Program-made: the position numbers and the translations under genes
Assembly: GCA_023511565.1 (NCBI GenBank)
Contig: JAIMBE010000002.1
Location: 1 to 53,476 of the forward strand
Direction of reading: 5' to 3'
Length of the DNA: 53,476 nt
Source: Bacillota bacterium
GTDB taxonomy: Bacteria; Acidobacteriota; Terriglobia; Acidiferrales; UBA7541
Shown: positions 15,747-24,433 of the stretch, piece by piece
How the letters are laid out: each line of letters opens with the position of its first letter
Position numbering within the stretch: position 1 is the stretch's first letter
The notes under the pieces: generated by a model
The model's input: only the letters and a program-made list of their open reading frames with translations
What the model was told of the DNA's origin: nothing
The model's database searches: none

Positions 15747-18700
15747 TTACTGCTTCCAGCCTGCGTGGGAGTGAGGAGTCTCGGCCTGTTGGGATGCGGC
15801 CACCGAATCTTCACCCAGCCGCACACCGCGTCGGGCGCGATCCCGCATGACGGAGACGAACAAGTGCACCAACTTGGGATCAAACTGCGTGCCGGCACAC
15901 CGCTCCAGCTCGGCCAGCGCATCTTCTTCAGACCGCGCCTTTTTGTAGGTTCGATCGGAGACGATGGTGTCGTAGGCGTCGGCAATCGCGATGATGCGCG
16001 CCCCCAGGGGAATCTGCTCGCCGGCGAGTCCGTCCGGGTAACCCGAGCCATCATAAAACTCATGGTGATGGGCCACCATCTGCTGGATGCGCTCGAGCGT
16101 GCGCAAGGGCTCCAGAATCCGCGCCCCCAGCCGCGCATGGCTTTTCATCAGTTCCCACTCCTCGGCATCGAGGGGACCTGCTTTGTTCAGGATCGGCTCC
16201 GGAATGCCCACCTTGCCGACGTCATGGAGCAAAGCTGCCAGGCGCACTTCTTCCAACTCGGCTGCGCTCAGCCCTAACTTCTGGGCAATCAGTTCAGCAT
16301 AACGCGCCACCTTCTGCGAATGCCCCTGGGTGTAGTGGTCCTTGGCGTCGACCGCTGACGCCAGCGAGGTGACCGTCTCGAGGACTGCAGGATGGATGCG
16401 CGGCTCCGCTCCGCTGACTTCCGCTGCGGTTTCCCTCTGTTCAGCGAGCGATTGCATGAACTGCTCCAGCCGCCGGTAGATTTCTTCGAATGCCTCGGGA
16501 CCGGTAGAAAACAGTCGCTTCAGTGTCACGCCAAGATAGGCCTCCAGCACATCGCGCTTCCACTTCTTGGCCTCGTCCGGGTCGTAGCGATCCGCGGTGG
16601 AAACCGTGTTGCCCCCTTGATGTTTGGACAGGTACATGGAGGCATCGGCCACCTGGATCAGTTCCTGCGGCGTGGACCCGTGGATCGGGAAGCTGGCAAT
16701 GCCGAAGCTGGCCGTGATGTTCTTCTCGCGCAGGAGTGGATCGGCGGCAATCCAAGCGCGCAATTTACTGGCCAGTTGTTGCGCTTGCTCGATGTTTGTT
16801 TCCGGCATCAGAATGACGAACTCATCGCCACCGTAGCGCGAAACGACATCAGAACGCCGGCAATTCTGCTCCAGAATGTGCCCCACCCGCTGCAGCACCT
16901 GGTCGCCTTCCAGGTGCCCGTAGAAGTCGTTCACGAATTTGAATCGATCCAGATCCATCAGAACCAGAGAAAACGGCCGCCCGGCGCGCGTGGAACGCTT
17001 CCACTCGGCCGAAAGCGCTTCCATGAAGAACCGATGCGTTTTCACACCGGTCAAACCATCCGTGATGGCCTGCTCTTGCGCTCTCTGGAACGTCAACGCA
17101 TTGTGCAGGGCACCTGCCATGAGGTCGGCCAGGGTGTGCAGCAGGAGAATTTCTTCTTCGGAGAAATCGCACGGGGAAGAGTGCTCCACGTAGAAAACGC
17201 CCAGCAGTTGTTCCGCGTACAGAATCGGCAGGGCCGCTGCGGCCGCGGAACGCGCCAGCAGCGGGGGCGCCGCGCCGGGTCCGGCAGCCGCCGTGTCGCG
17301 CACGATCCGCATCTGACCGCTGCGGGCGACCTGCCCGAGCAGACCCTCGCCGAGCGGAATCCGCCGGTGCAGGGCCTCCCGCCGCGTGCCCGCCTCGGCT
17401 AGGATCACCAATTCCTTGTTCGCATAATCCAGCACGCCGATACCGATGTGGTCATAATTCAGGCCTTCCTCCGCCTCCGCAACAATCTTTTTCAGCATCT
17501 CATCGGCATGGAGCGTGGTGATCGCGTGCCGCGAAACGTTGTTCAACAGGGTCAGTTGCCGCGAGCGGGTCTGCTCCTGCCCGAACAGCCGCGCATTCTC
17601 GATGGCAATGCTCGCCTGGCTGGCCAGAATTCGCATCAACTCCAGATGTCCTTCGTCGAAGGTTCGCTCCTGCGCACTGTGCACACCCATCACGCCAATG
17701 GCCCGGTCGTAGAGCAGCAACGGCACGCCACAGAAACAGCCCGTCTGTTGCAACGGCTCAACGCCCAGCTTGCGTACTTCTTCTACAAAGTTTTCCCGCA
17801 CCAGCACGGGTTGTCCGGTGCGGAGGATGTATTCGGTTAGGTGATTGCCGGCTGGCCGCGAGCGCTTCGGCAAGCGCACCCCATCCACCACTTCCAACTC
17901 AAACCGAATTTCGTCCCGGCGCGCATCATAGAACGCGATGTAGCAATTGCTCGTGTCGAACAACCGCCGCATCTCGGAAACAATCGTTTCGAACACCACG
18001 TCCGTCTTCAGCGTCGAGCTGAGCACCCGCCCGATCTCATTCAGGATGTGCAGCTCCTCGCTGCGGCGCGCGGTCTGCTGAATCAGATAGCTGTTCTCGA
18101 CCGCCATGCCGATCTGATGTCCCAGCGCCAGCAGCAGACGCAGCTCGGCGGGCGTGAACCGCCGGCCGTCCGTTGTACCGAGCAATAGCGATCCAAACAC
18201 CCGCTCCTTGGCCTGCAGGCTGATCCCCACTACGGTGTGCAACCCTTCGGAAATCATCAGGGTCCGAAACTGGCGGAACGACTCTTCCCGTTCCAGAGCC
18301 GTCCACGACGCGTCGCCCGCCAGGTTCCGGAACACCACGACCCCGCCCAGCCGCGCCACCAGGTCCACCAGATAATCGTCCAGACATTCTTCCTGCACGC
18401 GCTGGCAAAACCGATCGCTCATCCCCATCGCGACCACCGTCGTCGGACCGGCGGGATCCCCGTAGTGCAGAAACAGCGCTCCCGAAGGAATGCGCACCAC
18501 CGTCAGCATCCGTTCCAGCGCCTGCGCCAGCATCCGCTGAATCTCGCTGCCCATGAAGCTGGAGGTGGCCAGGTTCAGGCCGGAAAGCGCCAGCATGTTC
18601 CGTTCGACGCGCCGTTTTTCCTCCTCGTACAGGGCCATCACCATCAGCACGGCCACCATCATCTGAGGAACCGCCGCCGCGAGCCACAGCCGTTGTGCCG

Positions 18701-19244
18701 AAAACACGCTGGGCGTGCGCCCAACCCACTCCAGCAGCGGCGTGCGGAACACTCCCGCCAACAGCAGCCCTCCCCAGGCCAAAAAGCCCGCTGCCAGCAG
18801 TTTGTCCGCCAGGGTCTGCTGACCCCGACCTTCGCACCAGAAGGTCCAGCCAACACCGAACAGCAAAAAAGAAATCCCGAATTCGGCAGGCACCTGTAGA
18901 TGGCCAAGCCCATGTGCAGTTGCCCAGACGGCAAAAGCCGCTGCACCGCCCACGGCCAATCGGATCTTCGGCTGCCGCTGGGTGTAACTCTGTGCCGCGT
19001 TGAACAGTAGAAGCACCGCGACCGCAATCAGCCAGACACGGACTGGCTCTTGCCAGCCCCCCGGGCCCGTCCAAACGGCCAGAGTCGGAACCAGATAGTG
19101 CAGAGCCAGCGCGCTCCAACCCGCAGCCCAGAACAACGTGTGTCGCTGGCGCTTCACCCCGTAGATGTGCACAAAAAGACCAGCGAGCAGGCTAGCGATC
19201 AGAAACAGCGCCAGCGCGACAACGTTTTCCAATGTCCACGTCAC
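15747..19244 (-). CDS. Membrane sensor with three GAF domains, GGDEF and HD-GYP (c-di-GMP turnover)
   Basis: This protein of about 1165 residues begins with roughly seven membrane segments (1-215). Three GAF-type sensor domains follow (about 230-400, 410-565, 575-735), then a diguanylate cyclase domain with intact RYGGDEF (about 745-915). At the C-terminus is an HD-GYP phosphodiesterase domain (about 965-1150) with ALLHDVGKVGIP and HHEFYDGSGYPDG intact. It therefore has both a potential synthase and a potential hydrolase for cyclic di-GMP. The start is a GTG at 19244 or a TTG two codons earlier. A strong promoter at 19412-19440 gives a leader of about 160 bases with a hairpin. The GAF domains could sense small ligands, but none can be named from sequence. 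Confidence 0.93.
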   Translation of the reverse strand: MTWTLENVVALALFLIASLLAGLFVHIYGVKRQRHTLFWAAGWSALALHYLVPTLAVWTGPGGWQEPVRVWLIAVAVLLLFNAAQSYTQRQPKIRLAVGGAAAFAVWATAHGLGHLQVPAEFGISFLLFGVGWTFWCEGRGQQTLADKLLAAGFLAWGGLLLAGVFRTPLLEWVGRTPSVFSAQRLWLAAAVPQMMVAVLMVMALYEEEKRRVERNMLALSGLNLATSSFMGSEIQRMLAQALERMLTVVRIPSGALFLHYGDPAGPTTVVAMGMSDRFCQRVQEECLDDYLVDLVARLGGVVVFRNLAGDASWTALEREESFRQFRTLMISEGLHTVVGISLQAKERVFGSLLLGTTDGRRFTPAELRLLLALGHQIGMAVENSYLIQQTARRSEELHILNEIGRVLSSTLKTDVVFETIVSEMRRLFDTSNCYIAFYDARRDEIRFELEVVDGVRLPKRSRPAGNHLTEYILRTGQPVLVRENFVEEVRKLGVEPLQQTGCFCGVPLLLYDRAIGVMGVHSAQERTFDEGHLELMRILASQASIAIENARLFGQEQTRSRQLTLLNNVSRHAITTLHADEMLKKIVAEAEEGLNYDHIGIGVLDYANKELVILAEAGTRREALHRRIPLGEGLLGQVARSGQMRIVRDTAAAGPGAAPPLLARSAAAAALPILYAEQLLGVFYVEHSSPCDFSEEEILLLHTLADLMAGALHNALTFQRAQEQAITDGLTGVKTHRFFMEALSAEWKRSTRAGRPFSLVLMDLDRFKFVNDFYGHLEGDQVLQRVGHILEQNCRRSDVVSRYGGDEFVILMPETNIEQAQQLASKLRAWIAADPLLREKNITASFGIASFPIHGSTPQELIQVADASMYLSKHQGGNTVSTADRYDPDEAKKWKRDVLEAYLGVTLKRLFSTGPEAFEEIYRRLEQFMQSLAEQRETAAEVSGAEPRIHPAVLETVTSLASAVDAKDHYTQGHSQKVARYAELIAQKLGLSAAELEEVRLAALLHDVGKVGIPEPILNKAGPLDAEEWELMKSHARLGARILEPLRTLERIQQMVAHHHEFYDGSGYPDGLAGEQIPLGARIIAIADAYDTIVSDRTYKKARSEEDALAELERCAGTQFDPKLVHLFVSVMRDRARRGVRLGEDSVAASQQAETPHSHAGWKQ

Positions 19245-19312
19245 GGACAAACCGCTACCCCGTGAAGATCTCCGCCGGGATCAGCCAGCTGAACACCACA
19301 CAACCTGAAAGC

Positions 19313-19332
19313 GCAATCCCACTCTGGGATGC
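19313..19332 (-). promoter_or_regulatory. Hairpin in the leader of the GGDEF/HD-GYP gene
   Basis: ATCCCA and TGGGAT form a perfect 6-base-pair stem with a 3-base loop, extended by two GC pairs past a bulged A. It sits in the middle of the predicted 160-base leader. The start codon (19244) is about 70 bases downstream. It could affect mRNA stability or translation; no known riboswitch was recognised. Confidence 0.3.
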
Positions 19333-19411
19333 GGCATGGCAGGAGCCGGCACAACGGTTTGGAGATCGCTAAGCAGGGATTCCCTCTCGCGCTTCGTTGC
19401 CCCTCGCCGCG

Positions 19412-19440
19412 ACTATAGCCAGCGTCGCTCCGGCGGTCAA
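19412..19440 (-). promoter_or_regulatory. Strong sigma-70 promoter of the GGDEF/HD-GYP gene
   Basis: On the minus strand TTGACC (19435-19440) and TATAGT (19412-19417) each match five of six consensus bases with exactly 17 bases between. The roughly 300-base divergent region up to gltX (19245-19549) holds this promoter and the hairpin at 19313. No convincing promoter was found for gltX. Confidence 0.7.
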
Positions 19441-19549
19441 GAAACCTGGGGTAACTTCGCAAGAACATTCCTGTTGCCGGCGTCTTCCTCGATTTTCCAT
19501 TTCCGTTCCGCTAAGATGTTTTTTTCGCCAGCAGAGCGGAGCTACATCG

Positions 19550-21013
19550 ATGCACTCGTCGCAGCCACCCCGCGTGCGTTTCGCACCTTCCCCGACCGGG
19601 TACTTGCATGTCGGCGGAGCCCGCACGGCCCTGTTCAACTGGCTGTTTGCCCGCAATCAAGGCGGTACATTCATCCTCCGCATCGAAGACACCGACGTTG
19701 AACGCAACCGCCCGGAACTGGTGGAGGGCATCTTGCAAGGGCTGCGCTGGCTCGGACTCGACTGGGATGAAGGGCCCATCTTCCAGTCCCAGCGACTCGC
19801 CTTATACCAACAGGCCGCCGAAAAACTGGTCGCCACCGGTGCGGCGTATCCTTGTTTTTGTCCTCCGGCGCAGTCCGCAGGCGGCGATCTCGCCGAAGAC
19901 TCCGATGCCGAGCCGCACAAACCCATCCGCAAATACCCGGGCACCTGCCGCCACCTGACCGCCGCCGAGCGTGCCGAAAAGCAACGGCAGGGTCTGCCCT
20001 GGGCCATCCGTTTCCGCACCCCGGAAGAAGGCAGCACGGAGTTCGACGACGCGGTCTTCGGCCGGCGCGCGGTGGCCAATCAGGAGATTGAAGACTTTGT
20101 CCTGCTGCGTTCGACCGGCTTGCCGACCTACCAGCTCGGCGCGGTCGTGGACGACATCGCGATGCGCATCACCCACGTCATCCGCGGCGCCGACCATCTT
20201 TCGAACACCCCCAAGCAGGTCCTGCTGTATCGCGCCCTGGGTGCAACGCCTCCGGTCTTCGCGCACGTGCCCTTGATCCTCGGCCCCGACCGCACGCGCC
20301 TCTCCAAACGTCACGGGGCCACCAGCGTGACCGCGTACGCTGAAGAAGGATTTCTGCCGGAAGCCTTTCGCAACTTTCTCGCGCTGCTCGGTTGGTCTCC
20401 CGGTGACGACACCGAATTCATCCGCACCGCCGACCTGATCCGGCGTTTTTCGCTGGCTGGCGTGAGCCGCACAAACGCCGTCTTTGATCGCTCCAAGCTG
20501 GAATGGTTCAACACGCAGTACCTGCAGCGGCTTCCCGTCGAGGAGCTGGCCCCCTACGTCGCCGAAGAGCTGCAGCGGGCGGGCCTCTGGCAGCCAGAAT
20601 GGGCCGACCGCCGGCGGGAATGGTTCCTGCAGACCCTGGACCTGATCCGCCCACGCACGCGATTCCTGAAGGATTTCACAGGCTGGGCGCGTGCGTTCTT
20701 CGCCGACGACTTCGACTACGAAGCCGCCGCCATCGAAAAATTCTGGAAGGACGAGCGTGTCCCCGAACTCCTCGAAACGCTGGCCGCACGTCTGGAAAAA
20801 CTCCCCGAATGGAACCACGACTCCTGCGAGCAGGCCCTGCGCACTCTGGCCGAGCAGCACGGCGTCAAAGCTGCCCTGCTGATCAACGCAGCCCGTGTTG
20901 CCCTTGTCGGCCGTGCCGTGGCACCGCCTCTGTTCCATACCATGGCCGCCCTCGGCCAGTCGCGCGTCCTAGCGCGTCTGCGCCGCGCCGTAACCGCCTT
21001 CCCGAAACCGTGA
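19550..21013 (+). CDS. gltX: Glutamyl-tRNA synthetase
   Basis: This enzyme charges tRNA-Glu with glutamate in the cytoplasm. The 487-residue product has the class I HIGH-type motif (PSPTGYLHVGG, His near residue 19) and the KMSKS-type motif RLSKRHG near residue 250. The FALLGW-like EAFRNFLALLGWS segment and the C-terminal anticodon-binding region are as in bacterial GluRS. The ATG at 19550 is preceded by CGGAG at 9 bases; an open frame upstream is not conserved-looking. A TAAGAT at 19512 could be a -10, but no matching -35 was found. It stands alone between the c-di-GMP sensor gene (divergent) and cyaY (convergent). Confidence 0.95.
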   Translation: MHSSQPPRVRFAPSPTGYLHVGGARTALFNWLFARNQGGTFILRIEDTDVERNRPELVEGILQGLRWLGLDWDEGPIFQSQRLALYQQAAEKLVATGAAYPCFCPPAQSAGGDLAEDSDAEPHKPIRKYPGTCRHLTAAERAEKQRQGLPWAIRFRTPEEGSTEFDDAVFGRRAVANQEIEDFVLLRSTGLPTYQLGAVVDDIAMRITHVIRGADHLSNTPKQVLLYRALGATPPVFAHVPLILGPDRTRLSKRHGATSVTAYAEEGFLPEAFRNFLALLGWSPGDDTEFIRTADLIRRFSLAGVSRTNAVFDRSKLEWFNTQYLQRLPVEELAPYVAEELQRAGLWQPEWADRRREWFLQTLDLIRPRTRFLKDFTGWARAFFADDFDYEAAAIEKFWKDERVPELLETLAARLEKLPEWNHDSCEQALRTLAEQHGVKAALLINAARVALVGRAVAPPLFHTMAALGQSRVLARLRRAVTAFPKP

Positions 21014-21197
21014 CCATCGCACGAGGCCCACAACTCTGACCAAGCCGAACCCCGGTAGCGTGGGTCGTCAGAAACCGTTGAGGTATTTCCTGCTCGCTGG
21101 GCCGTGACGGGACAAGATTTCAACCACACACTCAAGTCCGAAAAATCCCACCCCGCTTTCCTGGAACCGGTTCCGAACAGAGGGGAGCAACGACGGC

Positions 21198-21220
21198 CGA
21201 AAAACAGGCCCTCGGGCCAC
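21198..21220 (-). terminator. Candidate Rho-independent terminator of cyaY
   Basis: Read leftward from the cyaY stop, GGCC-CGAG-GGCC is followed at once by TGTTTTT. The stem is short, but it has the T-run expected of an intrinsic terminator. Confidence 0.4.
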
Positions 21221-21229
21221 GCGACGGGC

Positions 21230-21559
21230 TTAGACGACCACCTGGGTACCGAGCTGCTGGCTCAGGATGCGGCTCATCAGTTGGGACAAGGTCTCGCCGC
21301 TTCGTTCCAGCACAAAGTCGCCAACGGCTTCCGACCAGCCCAGCTTGAAGCTCGTCGCCAGAGCTGAAATCCAGATCTGCCGCGCCGGCGTGTTCGGACT
21401 GATTACGCACCGGGTCGGCTCCGGCTCCTCAAACACCAGTTCCAGCTTTCCACCTTCCCCTTCCACTTCGAAGTCGAACTGATCGGCCAGGGCCAGCAGG
21501 CGCCGGCGAAGATTTTCGAGCACAGCCTCCGATTTTTTGCGAAAATCCAGTTCGTCCAT
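21230..21559 (-). CDS. cyaY: Frataxin family protein (CyaY)
   Basis: This 109-residue protein matches the frataxin fold. An acidic first helix (MDELDFRKKSEAVLENL) is followed by beta strands containing GKLELVFEEPEPTRCVISPN. The ARQIWIS motif, with the conserved Trp, leads into a final helix. Frataxin binds iron and regulates or supplies iron-sulfur cluster assembly by the cysteine desulfurase complex. The start is the ATG at 21559 or a GTG two codons earlier (21565). It is alone here, without iscS or iscU, and is divergent from the dienelactone hydrolase gene. Frataxins are best known from Proteobacteria and mitochondria. Confidence 0.88.
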   Translation of the reverse strand: MDELDFRKKSEAVLENLRRRLLALADQFDFEVEGEGGKLELVFEEPEPTRCVISPNTPARQIWISALATSFKLGWSEAVGDFVLERSGETLSQLMSRILSQQLGTQVVV

Positions 21560-21665
21560 GGCCACTTCAGCCTACAGCAACCCCGGGTGAGCAGCAAGCC
21601 GTTCCCAGAACGTCTTGCTGGGCTCCCGCGGACTGCATTTCGTTTCGACCTCCCGGAGGTGAACC

Positions 21666-22613
21666 GTGCAACCTGTCCCGGCCTTCGCTTTGGAAGCGCT
21701 CAAACAGAGCTATCGGAGCGGAGCGATCTCGCGCCGCGAATTCTTTCAAAAGCTGGCGTATCTGACGGGCAGCCTCGTCCTGGCCCACGAAATCATGCTC
21801 ACCGAAGGCTTCGCCTTCGAGTGGGAAGCGTACGACTGGCCCGACCCACAGACCCAGACGCCGAAACAGTCCATCGCCGCCGGCGAGCAACGGCGCCCGG
21901 CGTCGGTCGTGACCGAATGGGTGAAGTACCCCAGCGAGGAGGGCGTGGAAGTCGGCGCCTACCTGGCTCAGCCGCAAGTCGGCGCCCCGTTTGCCGCGAT
22001 CGTCGTGATTCACGAAAACCGAGGGTTGACCGAGTTCGTGCTGGACATCGCCCAGCGCTGGGCCACCGAAGGCCTGCTGGCGCTCGCCCCGGATTTCCTC
22101 TCCCGTCTGGGTGGCACCGCCAGTTTCGACTCCATGGATGCGGCCCGCGAAGGCATCGGCCGTCTGCAGCGCGACGGCGTCATGACCGATCTGCACGGCG
22201 CGGTTCGCTATCTGCAATCCCGCCCGGATGTCCGCCGCGACAAAATCGGAGTCTCCGGCTTCTGCTGGGGCGGCGGCCAGACCTATTTCTTCGCCACCGA
22301 ATCGAACGCGATTGCCTTCGCCATTCCCTTCTATGGCGCCGCTCCGCCCCTGGAGCGGCTGGAGCAGATTGCTTGCCCCGTCTTTGCTGTCTATGCGGAA
22401 GACGATCCCCGGATCAATGCCCGTATGGAAGAAGTGGAAGCGCGGATGCGGGAACTCGGCAAGCCCTACACGCGGCGCGTCTACCCGGGCACGCAGCACG
22501 CCTTCATGAACTTCACCGCGCCGAACCGCTACAACGCTGAGCAGGCCCGCGTGGCCTGGGCCGACGTCACCGCGTTTGTCAAACAAATCATCGGGGCAAC
22601 GAAAGCTCCGTAG
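21666..22613 (+). CDS. Dienelactone hydrolase family protein with Tat signal
   Basis: This 315-residue alpha/beta hydrolase has the dienelactone hydrolase triad: Cys in GFCWGG near residue 199, Asp in EDDPRI near 247 and His in GTQHAF near 278. HENRGL is the usual family motif. Residues 22-29 read SRREFFQK, the Tat consensus, followed by a hydrophobic stretch, so export in folded form is likely. The start is GTG at 21666, supported by a strong GGAGG six bases upstream. The natural substrate is unknown; such enzymes cleave cyclic esters or other carboxyl esters. It is transcribed alone, and a GC-rich hairpin follows the stop. Confidence 0.92.
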   Translation: MQPVPAFALEALKQSYRSGAISRREFFQKLAYLTGSLVLAHEIMLTEGFAFEWEAYDWPDPQTQTPKQSIAAGEQRRPASVVTEWVKYPSEEGVEVGAYLAQPQVGAPFAAIVVIHENRGLTEFVLDIAQRWATEGLLALAPDFLSRLGGTASFDSMDAAREGIGRLQRDGVMTDLHGAVRYLQSRPDVRRDKIGVSGFCWGGGQTYFFATESNAIAFAIPFYGAAPPLERLEQIACPVFAVYAEDDPRINARMEEVEARMRELGKPYTRRVYPGTQHAFMNFTAPNRYNAEQARVAWADVTAFVKQIIGATKAP

Positions 22614-22701
22614 CCAGAACCGGGCGTTCAAACCACCCGCCCCTGCGGAACGCTACCACACTCGCGGCTGTGGACAGTCGGGCGGGCAAAGGGACCCGCT
22701 G

Positions 22702-22725
22702 GGGCCCGGGAGCACGAACGGGCCC
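22702..22725 (+). terminator. GC-rich hairpin between convergent genes
   Basis: GGGCCCG (22702-22708) and CGGGCCC (22719-22725) form a perfect 7-base-pair GC stem with a 10-base loop. It lies between the ends of the dienelactone hydrolase gene and tlpA. The structure could serve both directions but has no U-tract. Nothing else was seen in this 180-base gap. Confidence 0.4.
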
Positions 22726-22795
22726 GGTGCCTCAGCATCCCCTGTTGTCGGCGTTGAATCTTCCCGGCCAGCCCGCTGCTGCGCGGAAACCAGGG

Positions 22796-23365
22796 CTACT
22801 GGCCCGGACCCTGCTCTTGCGCCGGTGATGCGCTGCCGCCACGATCCCCGAGGAGCTTCTCGATCTCTTCCGCCAGTCGGTTGTGATCAATCAGACCGAT
22901 CACGCGCCGGACCCGCCGGCCTTCGCGATCAATCAGCACGCTGGTCGGCAACCCTATGAGTCCGTCGAACTGCCTCTCGACCGCTTCACCGCCCAGCAGA
23001 ATCGGGTAGTTGATGGCCACCTGGCGCCCGTTCACTTCGAATCGCTCCTGCTCCACATAGGGAGCCACGGCCTCACGACCCTCTTCGTCCATGGCCACGC
23101 CCAGCACGGTGAACCCGCGCCCGGCATACTTCTGCTGAAACGCAATCAGCCAGGGAATCTCCACCCGACAGGGCGCGCACCACGTGGCCCAAAAATTCAC
23201 GAGAACCACCTTGCCCTTGTACATCTCCAGATCAATGGGGCCGCCGCGCAGGTCGATCAATTCCACCTCGGCCGCTTCCGCGGAGGGATTCGTCCCCCGG
23301 CTACAGCCGGCCTGCAGCACTGCCATCAGCAAGGCGGCCAGCAACAAGGTCCCGAACACACGCAT
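22796..23365 (-). CDS. TlpA/ResA-type thiol-disulfide oxidoreductase, lipoprotein
   Basis: This 189-residue protein starts with a lipoprotein signal (lipobox LQAGC, Cys21), so it is anchored to a membrane facing the periplasm. The thioredoxin fold follows, with active site WCAPC at about residues 62-66 and the cis-Pro segment GLPTSVLID. It should reduce disulfides, for example in apocytochrome c, with electrons from CcdA. It lies 36 bases downstream of ccdA on the same strand, and the two are surely cotranscribed. Confidence 0.93.
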   Translation of the reverse strand: MRVFGTLLLAALLMAVLQAGCSRGTNPSAEAAEVELIDLRGGPIDLEMYKGKVVLVNFWATWCAPCRVEIPWLIAFQQKYAGRGFTVLGVAMDEEGREAVAPYVEQERFEVNGRQVAINYPILLGGEAVERQFDGLIGLPTSVLIDREGRRVRRVIGLIDHNRLAEEIEKLLGDRGGSASPAQEQGPGQ

Positions 23366-23401
23366 GGATTCGCTCTCCTTCCTGCAGAGACAAAAACGCC
23401 T

Positions 23402-24283
23402 TCAACTGCCCGTCAAACTCTTCTCCAACCAGAGCACGAGATCATTCAAGAAGGCAAACTGACCTGCCAGCCAACCCAGCCGGTTGGTGAAGATCAGTGC
23501 GCCCACGAACAACAACAGCATCCCGCTGCCGACCTCGACCGCGTGCAGATGACGACGGAAGCCCTGATAGAACCGCAAGAAATGGCTGATGCCCAGCGCG
23601 GTGAGCAGAAAAGGAACCGCCAGGCCCGCCGAATAAACCGCCAGCAGAAATACGCCCTGCCCGATGGTCTCTTTCGTGGCCGCCAGCGTCAACACTCCGG
23701 CCAGAATCGGCCCGATGCACGGCGTCCAGCCAAAGGCAAACGCAAACCCCAGCAGAAATCCCCCCAGGATGCCGGGCTGCCCGCCCACACGGCTCAGCCG
23801 CGCTTCCCGGTTCATCCACTGCCCGAGCAACGGCCCGGCCAGAAAAACCGCGGCCAGCGAAAAATAGTGCAAAGCCTGCAGCGGGAGACCCACCCCGGCG
23901 CCTGCCAGCACACCGACCAGGGCGAGTGCTGCCCCAATCAGCAGGCCCACTCGCTGCCTCAGCTTTCCCAGCACGCCCACCAGGTGCAGGCCAAACAGAA
24001 TCACAATCGCACCGGCCACGGGCGCCAGCAGATTCTTGTGGCTCACCAGAAACCGACCCACAGCGCTGGCCGAAGCCCCGAACGCGATGAACACCATCGA
24101 AAACCCGAACACAAACGCCAGCGAAGAAGCCAAGATCGAACCCCGCGGCCCTTCCCCGCGCTTCAACTGTTCCACCCCGATGCCCGACAGCATGGAAACA
24201 TATCCAGGCACCAACGGCAGTACACAAGGAGAAAGGAAGGAAACCACTCCGGCCACCAGAGCTGCCACCAACGATATGTCCAT
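23402..24283 (-). CDS. ccdA: Cytochrome c biogenesis protein CcdA (thiol electron transporter)
   Basis: This inner-membrane protein of 293 residues has six or more hydrophobic segments. It carries the two essential Cys in FLSPCVLP (Cys20) and GWTPCIGP (Cys189), both in the expected proline-rich setting. CcdA passes electrons from cytoplasmic thioredoxin to periplasmic thioredoxin-like proteins. The next gene is the TlpA-type lipoprotein, its likely partner. No cytochrome c synthesis genes are in the window. About 150 bases separate it from the upstream surE gene, so it may have its own promoter, but none could be recognised with confidence. Confidence 0.95.
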   Translation of the reverse strand: MDISLVAALVAGVVSFLSPCVLPLVPGYVSMLSGIGVEQLKRGEGPRGSILASSLAFVFGFSMVFIAFGASASAVGRFLVSHKNLLAPVAGAIVILFGLHLVGVLGKLRQRVGLLIGAALALVGVLAGAGVGLPLQALHYFSLAAVFLAGPLLGQWMNREARLSRVGGQPGILGGFLLGFAFAFGWTPCIGPILAGVLTLAATKETIGQGVFLLAVYSAGLAVPFLLTALGISHFLRFYQGFRRHLHAVEVGSGMLLLFVGALIFTNRLGWLAGQFAFLNDLVLWLEKSLTGS

Positions 24284-24433
24284 CCGAATGCCTCGTTCTG
24301 TGCGTTGGATGCCGAATTCGGTTATTGCAGCATCGCCGCGCCGGCTATTTTCGCATATCCAGCGCCTTTCTTAGGACGCATTCCGGGCCGCCCAAGATTC
24401 AAACGCGGCGTGTTCGCTCCCACGGTCTCCCGC

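Noticed and set aside
19270-19345. A short 18-codon open frame in the leader of the c-di-GMP sensor gene
   Set aside because: It has no ribosome binding site and no leader-peptide features such as repeated regulatory codons.
21163-21174. Perfect 12-base palindrome GGAACCGGTTCC
   Set aside because: It lies in the gap between the ends of convergent genes, away from any promoter, and is short enough to be chance.
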